Shown here in pieces: positions 13,928-26,000 of a stretch of 64,000 nt of DNA. The position numbers and the translations under genes are program-made. The stretch spans positions 2,728,001 to 2,792,000 of the forward strand of contig NZ_JAMLFW010000001.1 of NCBI RefSeq assembly GCF_024256385.1, read 5' to 3'. Origin of the DNA: Anatilimnocola floriformis. GTDB lineage: Bacteria; Planctomycetota; Planctomycetia; Pirellulales; Pirellulaceae. Position 1 is the stretch's first letter. Each line of letters begins with the position of its first letter. The notes beneath the pieces are model-generated. The model had not been told where the DNA came from and did not search any database. It was given only the letters and a program-made list of their open reading frames with translations.

Positions 13928-16399
13928 TCAATCCAAATTTCGAAATTCCGCCGCCGCCAGGAGCGCCTGACAGTACGCCACGAAAGCCTTATCACGATCG
14001 TCAGTCGCGGCGAAGAACTGTTTCGCTAACGCCTGCTCAGCATCATCGGGCGTACGGCCGAAGCAGAGCGTGAAGGCGCGCGTTGGTTGTTTCGCTTCGT
14101 CCGGCACTTCCAGTTTCACACGATGTGCCAACCCGCGAGCTCGCGCGGTGACGAACTCGCTGTTCATCAAATAGAGAGCCTGCACGGGAACATTCGTGGT
14201 CTCGCGATCGCCGGACACCAGGCTGGGTTCGGCGAAGTCGAAGAGTTCGAGGACATCGGGCAAGCGATCACGAATGACCGGCAGATAAACGCTGCGATGC
14301 CGCATGCCGTCGAGATCTTTGGGGATTTTGGGATTCAAGCCGATGAGCGAAATGGGGCCGTCGCCGATCTCTTTGCCGACGAGCGAGGCGGCGGGACGAT
14401 CCGTTTTCAGTTCACTGCCGACGGTGAGCATGGCATCGCGGATTTCTTCGGCCGTGAGGCGGCGTTTGCTCGCCCGCCACAGCAGTCGGTTTTCGGGGTC
14501 GATCCGAAAAGCCGCGGCCTTGTATTGCGATGACTGGCGATAAGTACGCGAGAGGACAATTTCGCGCACCAACTTCTTGAGCGACCAGCCGTTCTCGCGA
14601 AACTTCACGGCAAGTTCGTCGAGCAACTCCGGATGACTGGGGCGCTGGCCGCTCATGCCGAAGTTGTCGACGGTGCGGACCAAGCCGGCGCCAAAGAGGT
14701 GACGCCACACGCGATTGGCCATCACGCGGGCTGTCAGCGGTTGCTCGGGATGCGTCAGGAACTGCGCGAGTTCGAGTCTGCCGCTTTGCCGTGCTCCGAT
14801 GGCGAAAGATTCGGAAATGGTGAAGACGGCTGGGAGTGCGCGGGGAATTCGATCGCCGGGCTTTTTGAGGTCGCCACGGTCGAGCATTCGCGCCGGGCCG
14901 ATCTTGTCGGATTCCAGAACGCCCATCGTGAGCGGCAGCGGCTGGCCTTCGTCGTCGACCTTTTCAAGTTGACCTTCGATGCCGCCGGTCGCCCAGAAAA
15001 TGCGCAGTGCGTCGGTCAACGTAAAGGCTTTTTCGGTGTCTTCGCCCGTGCGAGCCGCCTTCATGATCGCGGCCATGCCGTCTGCTTGTTGCTTTTTCAG
15101 GTCGGTGAGTTGCTGCTTCAAATGAGCGACATGTTGCGGCGTCACGCCCTGATGAAACACCGGCAGGTTTACGCCGCGCGGCAACGGCAAGGGATCGCCG
15201 CCGAGGCGATTCGTGGGCGTGACATAGGTGCCGAAGAACGTTCGCGTGCTGCCGAAGATCCCCTTCAGCGCGTAGTAGTCGTGCATCGTGAAGGGATCGA
15301 ACTTGTGATCGTGGCAACGGGCACAAGCGATGGAATTGCCGAGGACGGCCCGCGTGACAGTGTCGATTTGCTCGTCGATCACATCGGCGACAAACTGCTG
15401 GGCATCGGCTTCATCGAGATTCTTCGGCCCGAGGGCGAGAAAGCCGGTGGCGATAAGGAGCCTCGCTCGCTCGGTGTCATTTTCAAACGGCAACAGATCT
15501 CCAGCGATCTGCTCGGTCAGAAAACGATCGAAGGGAATGTCCGCATTCACCGCATCGATCACATAGTCGCGATATCGCCAGGCGTAAGGGAACGCCATGT
15601 TGGCTTCCTTGCCGCTCGACTCGGCGAAGCGGGCCACATCAAGCCAATGCCGGCCCCAGTGCTCGCCGAACTGCGGCGTGCCGAGCAACTTGTCGACCTC
15701 GCGGGCGATTGCAACATCCAAGCCGTCAGCACGGATCGCAGTGTCGAACTCGCTACTCGCCGCTGGTGTCGGCGGCAAACCGATCAAGTCAAAATACAAC
15801 CGCCGCAGCAACGTCGTTGGCTCGGCATCTTTGCTGGGAGCGAGTCCGGCCGATTCCAACTTCGCGAGAATGAAATAATCCAACTTTTGCTTCGGCCAGT
15901 CGGCGTTCTTCACCTCTGGCGCGATCTGCGCGATAGGCTTTTGCAGGCTCCAAAACTTCCTGCCGGTCGCCAGATCCACTGGCGCGACAAAGCCTGCGGC
16001 GACCGCTTCGCGCGGATCGGGCGCACCCATTTTGATCCACTTCGCGAAGTCACCGAGGACTTCCTTAGCTAGCCGCTCTTTTTTCGGCGGCATCTTCAGA
16101 TCGGCGGTGTGTTCGATCGCGGCGAGAAGAATGCTTTTGTCCGTGTCGCCAGGGACGACGGCGGGCCCGCGGTCGCCACCTTTGCGAATCGCGTCGCGCG
16201 AATCCAGCAGCAAGCCACCTTCCGATTTTTTCCCGCTGGTCGAATGACACTGATAACAATGCTGCACCAGAACGGGGCGGATCTTGGCTTCAAAGAATTC
16301 CAAGCCTTTGGGATCGGCAGGGTCTGCGGCGCGACCTGCATTCGCCAAGATCGCCTGCAGGGAGAACGTCAGTGCTGCGACCATCAACAGTCTGAGCAT
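13928..16399 (-). CDS. PSD1 / planctomycete cytochrome c (DUF1549-DUF1553) protein
   Basis: An 823-residue exported protein. The frame extends 46 codons upstream, but the ATG at 16399 gives a normal signal peptide (MLRLLMVAALTFSLQAILAN) with GGAG before it. Planctomycete cytochrome C: C48-Y-Q-C51-H52 for haem. DUF1549 follows (DLIGLPPTP, then GEHWGRHWLDVARFAESSGKE), with a second CxxCH (ACARCHDHKFDPF). DUF1553 is in the last 250 residues (RVMANRVWRHLFGAGLVRTV, then YLMNSEFV). It is shorter than many family members because the linking lectin-like domain is absent. Function is unknown; a periplasmic redox or degradation role has been proposed for the family. Confidence 0.93.
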   Translation of the reverse strand: MLRLLMVAALTFSLQAILANAGRAADPADPKGLEFFEAKIRPVLVQHCYQCHSTSGKKSEGGLLLDSRDAIRKGGDRGPAVVPGDTDKSILLAAIEHTADLKMPPKKERLAKEVLGDFAKWIKMGAPDPREAVAAGFVAPVDLATGRKFWSLQKPIAQIAPEVKNADWPKQKLDYFILAKLESAGLAPSKDAEPTTLLRRLYFDLIGLPPTPAASSEFDTAIRADGLDVAIAREVDKLLGTPQFGEHWGRHWLDVARFAESSGKEANMAFPYAWRYRDYVIDAVNADIPFDRFLTEQIAGDLLPFENDTERARLLIATGFLALGPKNLDEADAQQFVADVIDEQIDTVTRAVLGNSIACARCHDHKFDPFTMHDYYALKGIFGSTRTFFGTYVTPTNRLGGDPLPLPRGVNLPVFHQGVTPQHVAHLKQQLTDLKKQQADGMAAIMKAARTGEDTEKAFTLTDALRIFWATGGIEGQLEKVDDEGQPLPLTMGVLESDKIGPARMLDRGDLKKPGDRIPRALPAVFTISESFAIGARQSGRLELAQFLTHPEQPLTARVMANRVWRHLFGAGLVRTVDNFGMSGQRPSHPELLDELAVKFRENGWSLKKLVREIVLSRTYRQSSQYKAAAFRIDPENRLLWRASKRRLTAEEIRDAMLTVGSELKTDRPAASLVGKEIGDGPISLIGLNPKIPKDLDGMRHRSVYLPVIRDRLPDVLELFDFAEPSLVSGDRETTNVPVQALYLMNSEFVTARARGLAHRVKLEVPDEAKQPTRAFTLCFGRTPDDAEQALAKQFFAATDDRDKAFVAYCQALLAAAEFRNLD

Positions 16400-17020
16400 T
16401 TCACCAACTCCGCTCCATTGGTAAGCAATCTGACTCTGTTTATACCTAACGCGCGATCGCAACTCCACGCAGATCACAGCCGGCCGCTGAGCAAATACGC
16501 TGGTCATACTCCTCATTCCCTGCTCGGGTTGCAGCAACCGCTGGATTTTCGGGCAGTGGAGTCAGTTTCTGGCGGCGAAGAGAAGCTGAAGAAGTCTGAA
16601 AAATCCAGTTCTGAAGAAGTGACAAGTTCGCCGCGACACAGCGACAAAACCACCTGAATGAGCGACAGGCCGTTACAATCCCCACTTATCTGGTGGAAAT
16701 GATTGACTTTTCACCGAAACTTCAATCACAATCCCGCTGTTAGCCATTCGGGGTTGAAAATAGCGCATTGCCAGCACAACCGCTACCTATCACACCCCAA
16801 CAGAAGAGTGCAGGGATCCCTCGCAATAAGCACGATTGCGCAACGCCGCAAAGAACGGTTTGCGGCAAGCGGCAAGATCAACCTCCGCTGATCTTGCGCG
16901 CGCATTCTCGCCATTGCGCCCTGCCTTCAGCCTTTTCCTCGTTGGTTGCTCTCATAGCACGCCGGAAATCATCCGCGGATCTTCATCGCCGCTTTACAAC
17001 TTATTGAATGGAACCTCTCC
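16400..17020. other. Divergent intergenic region upstream of the giant gene
   Basis: About 620 bp between the divergent PSD1 and giant-protein genes; I see no convincing gene. Two adjacent hairpins stand out: CCGCAAA/TTTGCGG (16846-16852 with 16859-16865) and GCAAGATCA/TGATCTTGC (16872-16880 with 16889-16897, 8-nt loop). They lie 125-175 bp before the giant gene's ATG and could sit in its 5' leader. No strong Shine-Dalgarno precedes that ATG. Confidence 0.5.
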
Positions 17021-20000
17021 ATGACACACCGCCAATCCTATGGTCGCAGCCACGATGTACGGATCGAGCGTTCGAAACGGAAGTGTGCTGCTCCCCAGCG
17101 GCGGAAGATGTTTCTGGAGCAACTTGAAGAGCGCTCGCTACTGGCCGTGATGACCTGGGATGGTTCGGCGAATGCGTTGTGGTCGAACCCAGCCAACTGG
17201 GTCGGCGACGTGGCGCCGATGGCAGGCGACGATCTGGTATTTCCCACCGGTGCTGCGAACCTGGCCAACACCAACGACCTGGTGGCTAACACACGTTTCA
17301 ATACGCTCTTGATTCAGGGGAGCGGCTACAACATCGGCGGCGCTGGAGTGGAACTGTATGGCGGTCTGACCGCGAACAACGCCGCCGGCGCAAACACGGT
17401 CGGACTCAATATCTCGCTGGTCAATGCGCAGTCGTTCGTATCGGCAAACGCCAGCACGACGTTGACCTTGTCGGGGGCGATCGACACGCAGAACATTTTG
17501 GGATCGACGACTGCCTTCGGCGGCACGATCTCGGCGCTGACGCTGGATGGTTCCGGCACGCTCAATATCACCGGCGCCATCGGTGGGGCTGGCAGCGTCA
17601 ACAAGTTGGGCGCGGGCACGGCGATCCTCGGCGGCAACAACACGTACGAAGGCATTACGGACGTGCGCCAGGGCTTCTTGCGCGTCACCAACAGCAGTGG
17701 TCTCGGTTCATCCGTGACTGGCGATACGCAAGTGCAAGCCGGCGCTCAGCTGCAGATCGCAGGAAATCTGACGATCGCCGAACCGATGTCGATTCGGGAA
17801 GGTGGCGTTGGTTTCGGCAATGGCAACGATCCCTCGGGCCTCGGCGCTTTGCGCAGCGTGAGTGGCAGCAGCACGTTGACGGGGGGCATTGAACTCGCCG
17901 GCGGCAACAACCTGATCGGCGCGGACACGGGTAGCACACTGATTTTGACCGGCGTCGTCGCTTCGGCGACTTCCAATACCAACCGCCTTGTCAAAGTAGG
18001 TGGTGGTACGTTGCAACTGGCCGGTACTCAGGACAACGTCAACCGTGGTGAAACGCGGGTACTGCAAGGGACGCTCGAGCTCAACAAAACCGCAGGCCGC
18101 AATGCGATCGGTGGCGATCTCTACATCGGCGACAACGTCGGCGGTGATAACTCGGCGACGGTGCGGTTGCTGGCGAACAATCAGATTCCCGAAGTCGATT
18201 ACTTCGGCGTGAGCGTCACCACGATCACGATGTTTAGCGCCGGCATGCTCGATTTGAATGGCCGTAGCGATACGCTGGGCAATCTTATCCTGACAACGGG
18301 AACGACCTACAGCTCGGATATTGTCCTGGGTGGCGGCACGTTGACGATGGGCGGCAACCTGACCGTCAACAATTTTCAGGGGAGCAGCGGCGCGACGCCG
18401 GCCGCAACGATCAGCGGCGGTACGTTCGATTTGGGAACGTTGTTCTCGGGCGGTGGCTCGGGCTTAGGCACGGGAGCTTCACGCACTTTCCAGATCAACG
18501 ATACACAGCTGACCAACTTTGCAGCCGATCTCGACATTTCGGCCAACATCACCGGCAGCGCGAACGTGGGGATCACGCGGCGTGGCGGTGGCACGCTGCG
18601 GCTGAGTGGCAATAACTCCTATGCCGGGCCGACAATTCTGGTCGATGGCGGCGTGATGGAGATCGGCAGCAATTCGGCGTTTGGAACGGGCGTGTTGTCG
18701 ATCCAAAATAATAATACGACCTTCATCGCGGGGGGCGGAGCCTGGACAGTTCCCAATGCGATCGGCTTGGATAGCAATTTTTACGTCGCAGGCGCAAACG
18801 GCCTGACGTTTTCCGGTCCGGCTACACTATCGGGCGCGCGCGAAATCTATGTGTCCGATGCGGCTGGCACGTTGACATTTTCCGGCGTGATCGACGAAGG
18901 AATTTTTGGTTCGCAGGGCATCGGCAAGGCCGGCGCCGGCACACTGGTTTTGACGGCTGCGAATACCTTTAGCGGAACCACAACCGTTCGCGACGATGGC
19001 GGCACGCTGTTGCTGCGCGGTGGCGGCAGCATTTTGAACTCCGTCAGCAACTTAACGATCGGCGTGAACGGCACGTTCATGATCGATAACAACAGCGGTG
19101 GCAATCTAGCCGATCGCGTGAATGATGCGACTCTCGTCAATCTGCTCGGCAAGTTTATCTTCCGGGGCTCAGCCACTGCGAATTCCACGGAACTTCTGGG
19201 GCAGTTCAATACCAATGCTTCCGTAGCCAATATCGTTCAGATCGAAAACACCTCGGGTGGCGCGTTTACTTCGGCGGTTACGACGAACACGCTGGGAACT
19301 AACACCGATCGCACCATGCAGTTCGTCGGCGTGGGGGGCGACCTCAGCGCTACCGGCCCGAACCGGTTCAGCATTCAAAATCCCCCAGGGTTGACCAACG
19401 GCATTCTGGCGGGTGGACACGTCCGCACCTCTGCCTCCACCGAAATGGCCACCTTGGTATCGGGGCCAGACGGCCTCGCCGTGGTTGCCTTGCCGCAATC
19501 GGCGTATGTAACGGAACTCAACCTGGCGGGTCCCGTGAGCAATCTCAAGCTCACCACGCCCGGCGTGTATACGCTGAACGAATCGCGGACGATCAACTCG
19601 CTGTTGCTAGGTCCAGGCGTGACGCTGACAAGCACCAATCCCAATGTCACGCTGACGATTGGAAGCAGCACCGTAGCATTTGCCGGTAACTCGACAATTT
19701 CAGTCGGGAACTTCAACCCAAACAATGGTTCGATCTACGTCGATGCGGGCGTCACCGCGACGATCGACAGCAGCGTGGTGCGCAGTTCTGGCGGCAGCGC
19801 GGCGATTAACAAAGGTGGTCGCGGCAAGCTGATTTTGACGGGCGACAATCAATTCGACGGTAACCTGACGATCAACGAAGGGATCGTCAATATTCAGCGG
19901 AGCACGGCTGTCGGCGGGCCGTTGTCGGGAACGTTTATTCGCAATGGCGCGACCCTGGAAATTGAGCAAACGACTTTCGGCCCCGTGAATGTGGGGCCCG

Positions 20001-23000
20001 AAACAATCGAAGTGCGCGGGTCAGGCGTCGGCGCTTCGTATGCCACCGGGATTGGCGCCGTTCGGAACGTCGCTGGTAACAATAGCTGGGCAGGAACGGT
20101 CAGCCGCGCGGGGAATAATGCGCAGGCAGACATTACTGCGCTGACTGGGAACCAGCCCACCATTTACACCGCGGTGAACATCATCAATGTGGCCACCGGA
20201 TCACAATTGACACTCACTGGCAATACGGCTGATGGCGGCAGCAATCCAGAAATCGTCAAACGCGGCGGTGGCACGCTGGAATTTGGTGGCGTGAATAATA
20301 ACGCGACGAATACGTTGCGCGTGCTCGATGGCACGGTGGTGCTGAATAAGGAACCTGGCGTTCCGGCGCTCGCCAGTACCATCGTCATTGGATCCGATCA
20401 GCCTGCGGCGCCAACCGCCACGCTCCGGTTGGCCGGTGGGGATCAAATCAGCGACACCGTGACTGTGCAGGTGAATAGCGCCGGCGTGCTCGATTTGAAC
20501 GGCCAGGCCGAAATGATCGGCGCGCTCAATCTGCTCGTGGGACCGAACGGTGCTGGCACCGTGAATATCGGCACGGGTGGCATTCTGACGGTGAACGGCC
20601 AGACGACGGTCTTCACGCAAGGATCCGGCAATGCTACCGGCGCAACGATCAGCGGCGGAACGTTCGCTCTGCAACAGTTTGGCACCAACGGCGGCGCGCG
20701 CACCTTGCAAGTGAACGACGGCGCTGCCGGTAATGACCTGACGATCAGTTCGTCTATCACCGATGGCAGCGGCATTGGTTCCCTCGGCATCACCAAGACG
20801 GGCCTGGGCACACTCGAATTGGCGGGCACGACGGCGAACACTTACACCGGCGACACGATCGTGCAGGAAGGCACCATTCTGTTGAATAAGGGAACCGGCA
20901 CTGGCGGTGTGAATGCATTCGCCGGGCGGTTGCTCATTGGCGATGCTAACAACCAGATTGGGACAACGTTCGCCTCGATGGCATACGCCAATTCCGATGT
21001 CGTCCGTCTCAATCAGCCGAATCAGATCCCGGACAACTTGGCGCTCGTCGACGTGCGAACCACGGGTTTGTTGGATTTGAATGGGAACAACGAAACGATC
21101 GGAGTCGCCGATGCGCAGAACGCGCTGACGATGCAGGCTGCCTCTACCGTGGATTTAGGTGGAGCAACGCTCACGTTGATCGGAAATATCGGTACGTCGG
21201 CGAATAATGGTGCGAGCCTGTGGACCCTGGTGGCCGCTCCGAAGATTATCAACGGAACGCTGGCTCTGGGATCGCTGGCGCGGACCATCGATACGGGTGG
21301 CGATCAGAATCAGTTGCCGTACGAACTGGAGATTTCGGCCAACATCACCGGCACGGCCGGAATCGTCATGAATTTGACCGTCAACAACAACGGCACGTTG
21401 TTGCTCTCGGGCGCCAACGGCGGATTGTCGGGCGATTTCTTCCGCACCAACGGCAACATTGCCATCGGCAGCGACTCTGCGCTGGGTACCGGACGATTCA
21501 TGTTCAACGGCGGCCATATTCTGACGTATGGCGGACCGCGGACCATTGCCAATGAAATCTGGATGGCCGGCACGATTGCGCTGGGCACCGGCAACGGCAT
21601 GATGGGGACGAGCGCGGTTGGCGGTGGTGGCAACGATTTGAACTTCACCGGCATTACGAACCTGACGAACAACGTCAACCTTATTACTGCTGCGGCGTCG
21701 GCGAATGAGTTTTCCGGCGGCGTGGGCGAATCGTTCACGGGCTCGTTCTTGAACAAGACCGGTTACGGCTCGTTGATTCTCTCCGGCGTGAATACCTACA
21801 GCGGCGGTTCGACGGTGAACACATCGGGTGGTCACTTGGTGCTGAGAGGCGGCGGCACGTCGCTGAATAACAACTTCGCGGTGAATATCGGCGGCGTACT
21901 GCAGATCGATAACAGCACGACGGCGCTCACCAATCGCCTCGGCGATTCGGCGCAGGTCCAACTCCTCGGTGGCGCACTCGCCATTGTCGGTAAGACGAAT
22001 GCGGCGACTTCGGAGTCCCTTGGTCAGTTGTTCATCAGCAACAACTTCAGCTCCAGCATCCAAATGCTGTCGAACTCTCCCTTTGGCCTGAACACGTTGC
22101 GGTCCACAAATCTGGCCCTGCAAAACAACAACAATGGAAATACGCTGAACCTGGTCGGTCGCGGCACCGATCTGGGCTCGACCACCGGAAATCGAATTGC
22201 CTTCAACACGTTGCCGACGCAGATCAACGGGATTATCCCTTACGCGGTTATCAGCAATTCGACGGGGCTTGAGTTTACCTCCGTCGTGAATGCCACTCCG
22301 ACCGTTACTCCCTTCGATAACTTCGTGGCGCCGCTGACAAGCGGGCCGAATTTTTCGACGAATCTCGCCACGGCGACAGCGACACAAAATGTGAAGCTGA
22401 CCAGCAGTGTCGCATTGGGCGCAGCCGCTGTGGCAAACGCCCTGCTGTTGTCGGGCAACAACATTGCCGTGACGGGCGCTAACGTGACCCTCGCCGGCAG
22501 CGGTTTGTTGGCCTCGTCGGGAACGAACAACAGCGTGTCCGGAGCGACGCTGCAGTTAGGTGGCACCGAAGGCCTGGTGTTTGTCGATCGCAACAGCGAT
22601 CTGACCATCGGCAGCGCGATCGCCGGCGCTACGACCGACCTCGGCAAGGGTGGCGCTGGTCGGCTTACTCTTTCCGGCGCGAATACGTACACGGGTGGCA
22701 GCACGTGGGTCACTCAAGGCGTGGTGGCGGCGCAGAGCAACGATGCCTTTGGAGCGGCCGGGACGGCCAGCAACGTGCAAGTCATTTATGGCGGCACGGT
22801 GGAATTGAGTGCCAACATCACCACGCCGACAACCAAGACTGCGTTTTTACGCGGCCAAGGCGAATTCGAATTCGCAAACGTGCCGCTGCGCAATGTAAGC
22901 GGCACGAATACCTGGGGCGGCAATGTCGATCTGCAGACCAATCGCACTGGCATCCGAGTCGATACGGGCAGCTCGCTAATTCTGGCCGGCGTGGTCTCGA

Positions 23001-26000
23001 ATCAAGGCTTCAATAAATTTGGCGCGGGTACGTTGCAATTGGCAGGTGCCGCCGCGAATACCTTTGCGCAACCCACCACGATCTGGCAAGGCGTGCTGGA
23101 ATTGAACAAGACCGGAGTCAATGCGATTCCTGTTGCCCTGACGATCGGTGACTTCGTAGGCACGCAGGGGGCTGATGTCGTACGACTTCTGCAGTCGAAT
23201 CAGATTGCGGACACGGTTGCACTAACGTTGAACTCCACGGCATTGCTCAACCTCAACAATCAGTCGGAATCATTTGTTCCTGCCGCGGCTGGCACGGTGC
23301 TGAACCTCAACATGGGGCCGACATCGAGCTCGAGCATTACGACCGGCACGGGCACTCTCACGCTCGCCGGCGCCGGCGCGAATATTGTCGTCAACAGCGT
23401 CAACAACGTGGGCATGCCAGGTGGGGCGCCGACGCCGATCACGATTACCGGAAATTTGAATTTTTCGTCAACGGCTGCGCAAACCATCACCGTCAACGAC
23501 GCGGCGGGAGTTTCGGATTTTGTCATTTCGGCGGCGATCACCGGAACCCAAGCGGTCACCAAAGCCGGCGCGGGCCGGATGGTGTTGTCTGGCGCGAATG
23601 GCGGCTACACCAATGGGTTCACCGTGACTGGCGGCGAATTGGTGGCCCAATCGAGTACCGCCCTGGGAACAGGGACGGCCACCGTGAACAGCGGTTTCTC
23701 GCTCTTGCTGGATGGTTCGATCGCCCCGCTGACAATCGCCAATGCCGTGAACATCAACGGCGTGGGCTTTGGTGGCGAGGGCGTGATTCGCAGCATCGTG
23801 GGGAACAATACACTCACCGGCGCGGTGACCTTGGCGGGAACTTCGACGATTGGCGTGGATGCGGGCACTTTGCTCGATATTACCAACGCGATCGGCGGTG
23901 GCGCCAATGGTGTGACAAAGCTGCTCGGTGGTACGCTGCGTTATTCGGGCGCCAGTGCGAATACTTATACCGGTACCACGAGCGTCTTTGAAGGAACGCT
24001 CGAACTGAACAAGACGGCCGGCGTAGCCGCCATTCAAGGCGTGCTCACGGTCGGCAATGACAACGGTTCGCAGGATGCGGACCTTGTCCGCTTGCTGCAG
24101 GCGAATCAAATCCTCGATACGGTGCAAGTGCAGGTCACGCCGTCGGGGCGGTTGGATTTGAATAACAACAACGAGACGCTCGGCAATGCCGCGGTTACCG
24201 GTCTGAACTTCTTCCTGGGCGTGACAACGTTCCCGAATGTGACGACAGGCACGGGAACATTGACCATGGCAACCGGCCTGGGGATGCAGACCCAATTCAG
24301 CACCGGCATCGTAGCCGCTTTCACTGGTTCACCGGGCGCCTCGGTGAGCGGCAATCTGAATCTGAACAACCTGCCGCACACGCTGAATGTGACGGACACC
24401 GGTTTCAATCTGCGCGAACTCGTCATCAGCGCCGCCATCAATGGCGGCGGCGCCAGCGGCGTGCTCACGTCGCAAGGCAACGGTCTGCTGTTGCTCAGCG
24501 GCGACAATAGCGCCATGTCGGGCACGCTCACGTTCAACGGCGGCAATGTTGCTGCCGGACACAACAATGCTTTCGGTACCGGTTCGGTGAATGTGGCCGC
24601 TGCCAGCTCGCTGTTCTTCAATACTTATGGCGGTGCGCCCACCACGACGAACATCTCCATTCCGATCACGCTCAATGCCGATCTGAACGTGCGGGGCGAT
24701 AACAACTTCAATCTGAGCGGTGTGATCTCGGGTCAGGGAGCTGTCAACCGGTCGCTGAACATCAACATGAATAATGCCTCGGCGGCGACGCTGTCGGGCA
24801 CGATCAATCCATCGAACAACACCGCGCAGCAGCTGATCACCGTCAATACGAACACGTTCAATCACGTAACGACGATGTCGGCCAATCTAACGAGCGGCAC
24901 CGGTCAGATTCACAGCTTCACCAAGGGGGGCGTCGGCACCCTCGCGCTCAATAACAACAACAGCTCGTTCGACGGCACGTTTACAATCGCGAACGGTGTG
25001 GTGCGTCCGCTGAATGATGGGGCGTTTGGGTCGACGATCGGCAATACGTTGGTTAACAGCGGCGGGCGCGTAGAACTCGCTGGCGGCCGCAATTTCTCGG
25101 AGCCATTGACGCTGGCTCTCGATTCGCGCGGTTTCGGGATTTTCACGGGCGCCATTGTGAATGTTGCCGGCAACAACACGTGGTCGGGCCCGATCATCAT
25201 GACCAACGGCGGCAGCAACTCGAATGGCTTTGGTGTGGATGCAGGGACGCTGTTCCTCACCGGTCAGATCACGCAAACGGGCGGCACCAACTTCTTGAAG
25301 CAGGGCGAAGGAACGCTGGAAATCGGCGGTCCTTACACGAATGTCTTCGGCGGCTCGATTATCGTTCGCCAGGGAACGGTCGCGCTGAACAAGATTCCGG
25401 GACAGAATGCGCTCAGCGGTGGTTTGACCATCGGCGATGAAGGTGGCGGCCCGAATGCGGACAAAATCATTCTCAAGCAAGCCAATCAATTCCCGAATAA
25501 CCAGGTTGTGACGGTCTTGGGTTCTGGCTTGCTCGACATGTCTACTGCCACTCAGGGCTACCTGGGTTCAACTGCGCTGAACGAAGTGCAGATGATCACT
25601 TATTCGGCGCTGACCTCCACGACCGCCACGTTTACGCTCACCTTCGGTGGCTTCACCGGACAGACTACAGCTGCCATTCCATACAACGCTGCGCCAGCGA
25701 CGGTGCAGAGTGCGCTCGACACCGTGCTCAGTGCCGCCTACGGATTCGCAGCCGGAACAATTAGCGTGACGGGCACGCCGGGCGCTTATGTGCTGACGTT
25801 CACGGGGCCACTGGGGAATGCGAATCTTCCTGCGATGACGGCAGCGGGGACCGGCATGACTCCGGTGGTCGCCACGTTGCGCGATGGCATTGGCAACGAA
25901 GTGCAAACCTTCCCCAACACCGCTTTCACCCCGCAATACAACGGTGTCGCGGGAACTGCCGTGGTGGCGAATGCAACGGCCGCTCAGGTGCGGGCCGGCA

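Noticed and set aside
14633-16072. 479-codon plus-strand frame opposite the PSD1 gene
   Set aside because: It is antisense to a well-recognised gene with haem, DUF1549 and DUF1553 motifs; its own translation has no family features.
16446-16685. Small minus-strand frame upstream of the PSD1 gene
   Set aside because: No ribosome site, no motif, and it ends inside the PSD1 leader region; treated as non-coding.
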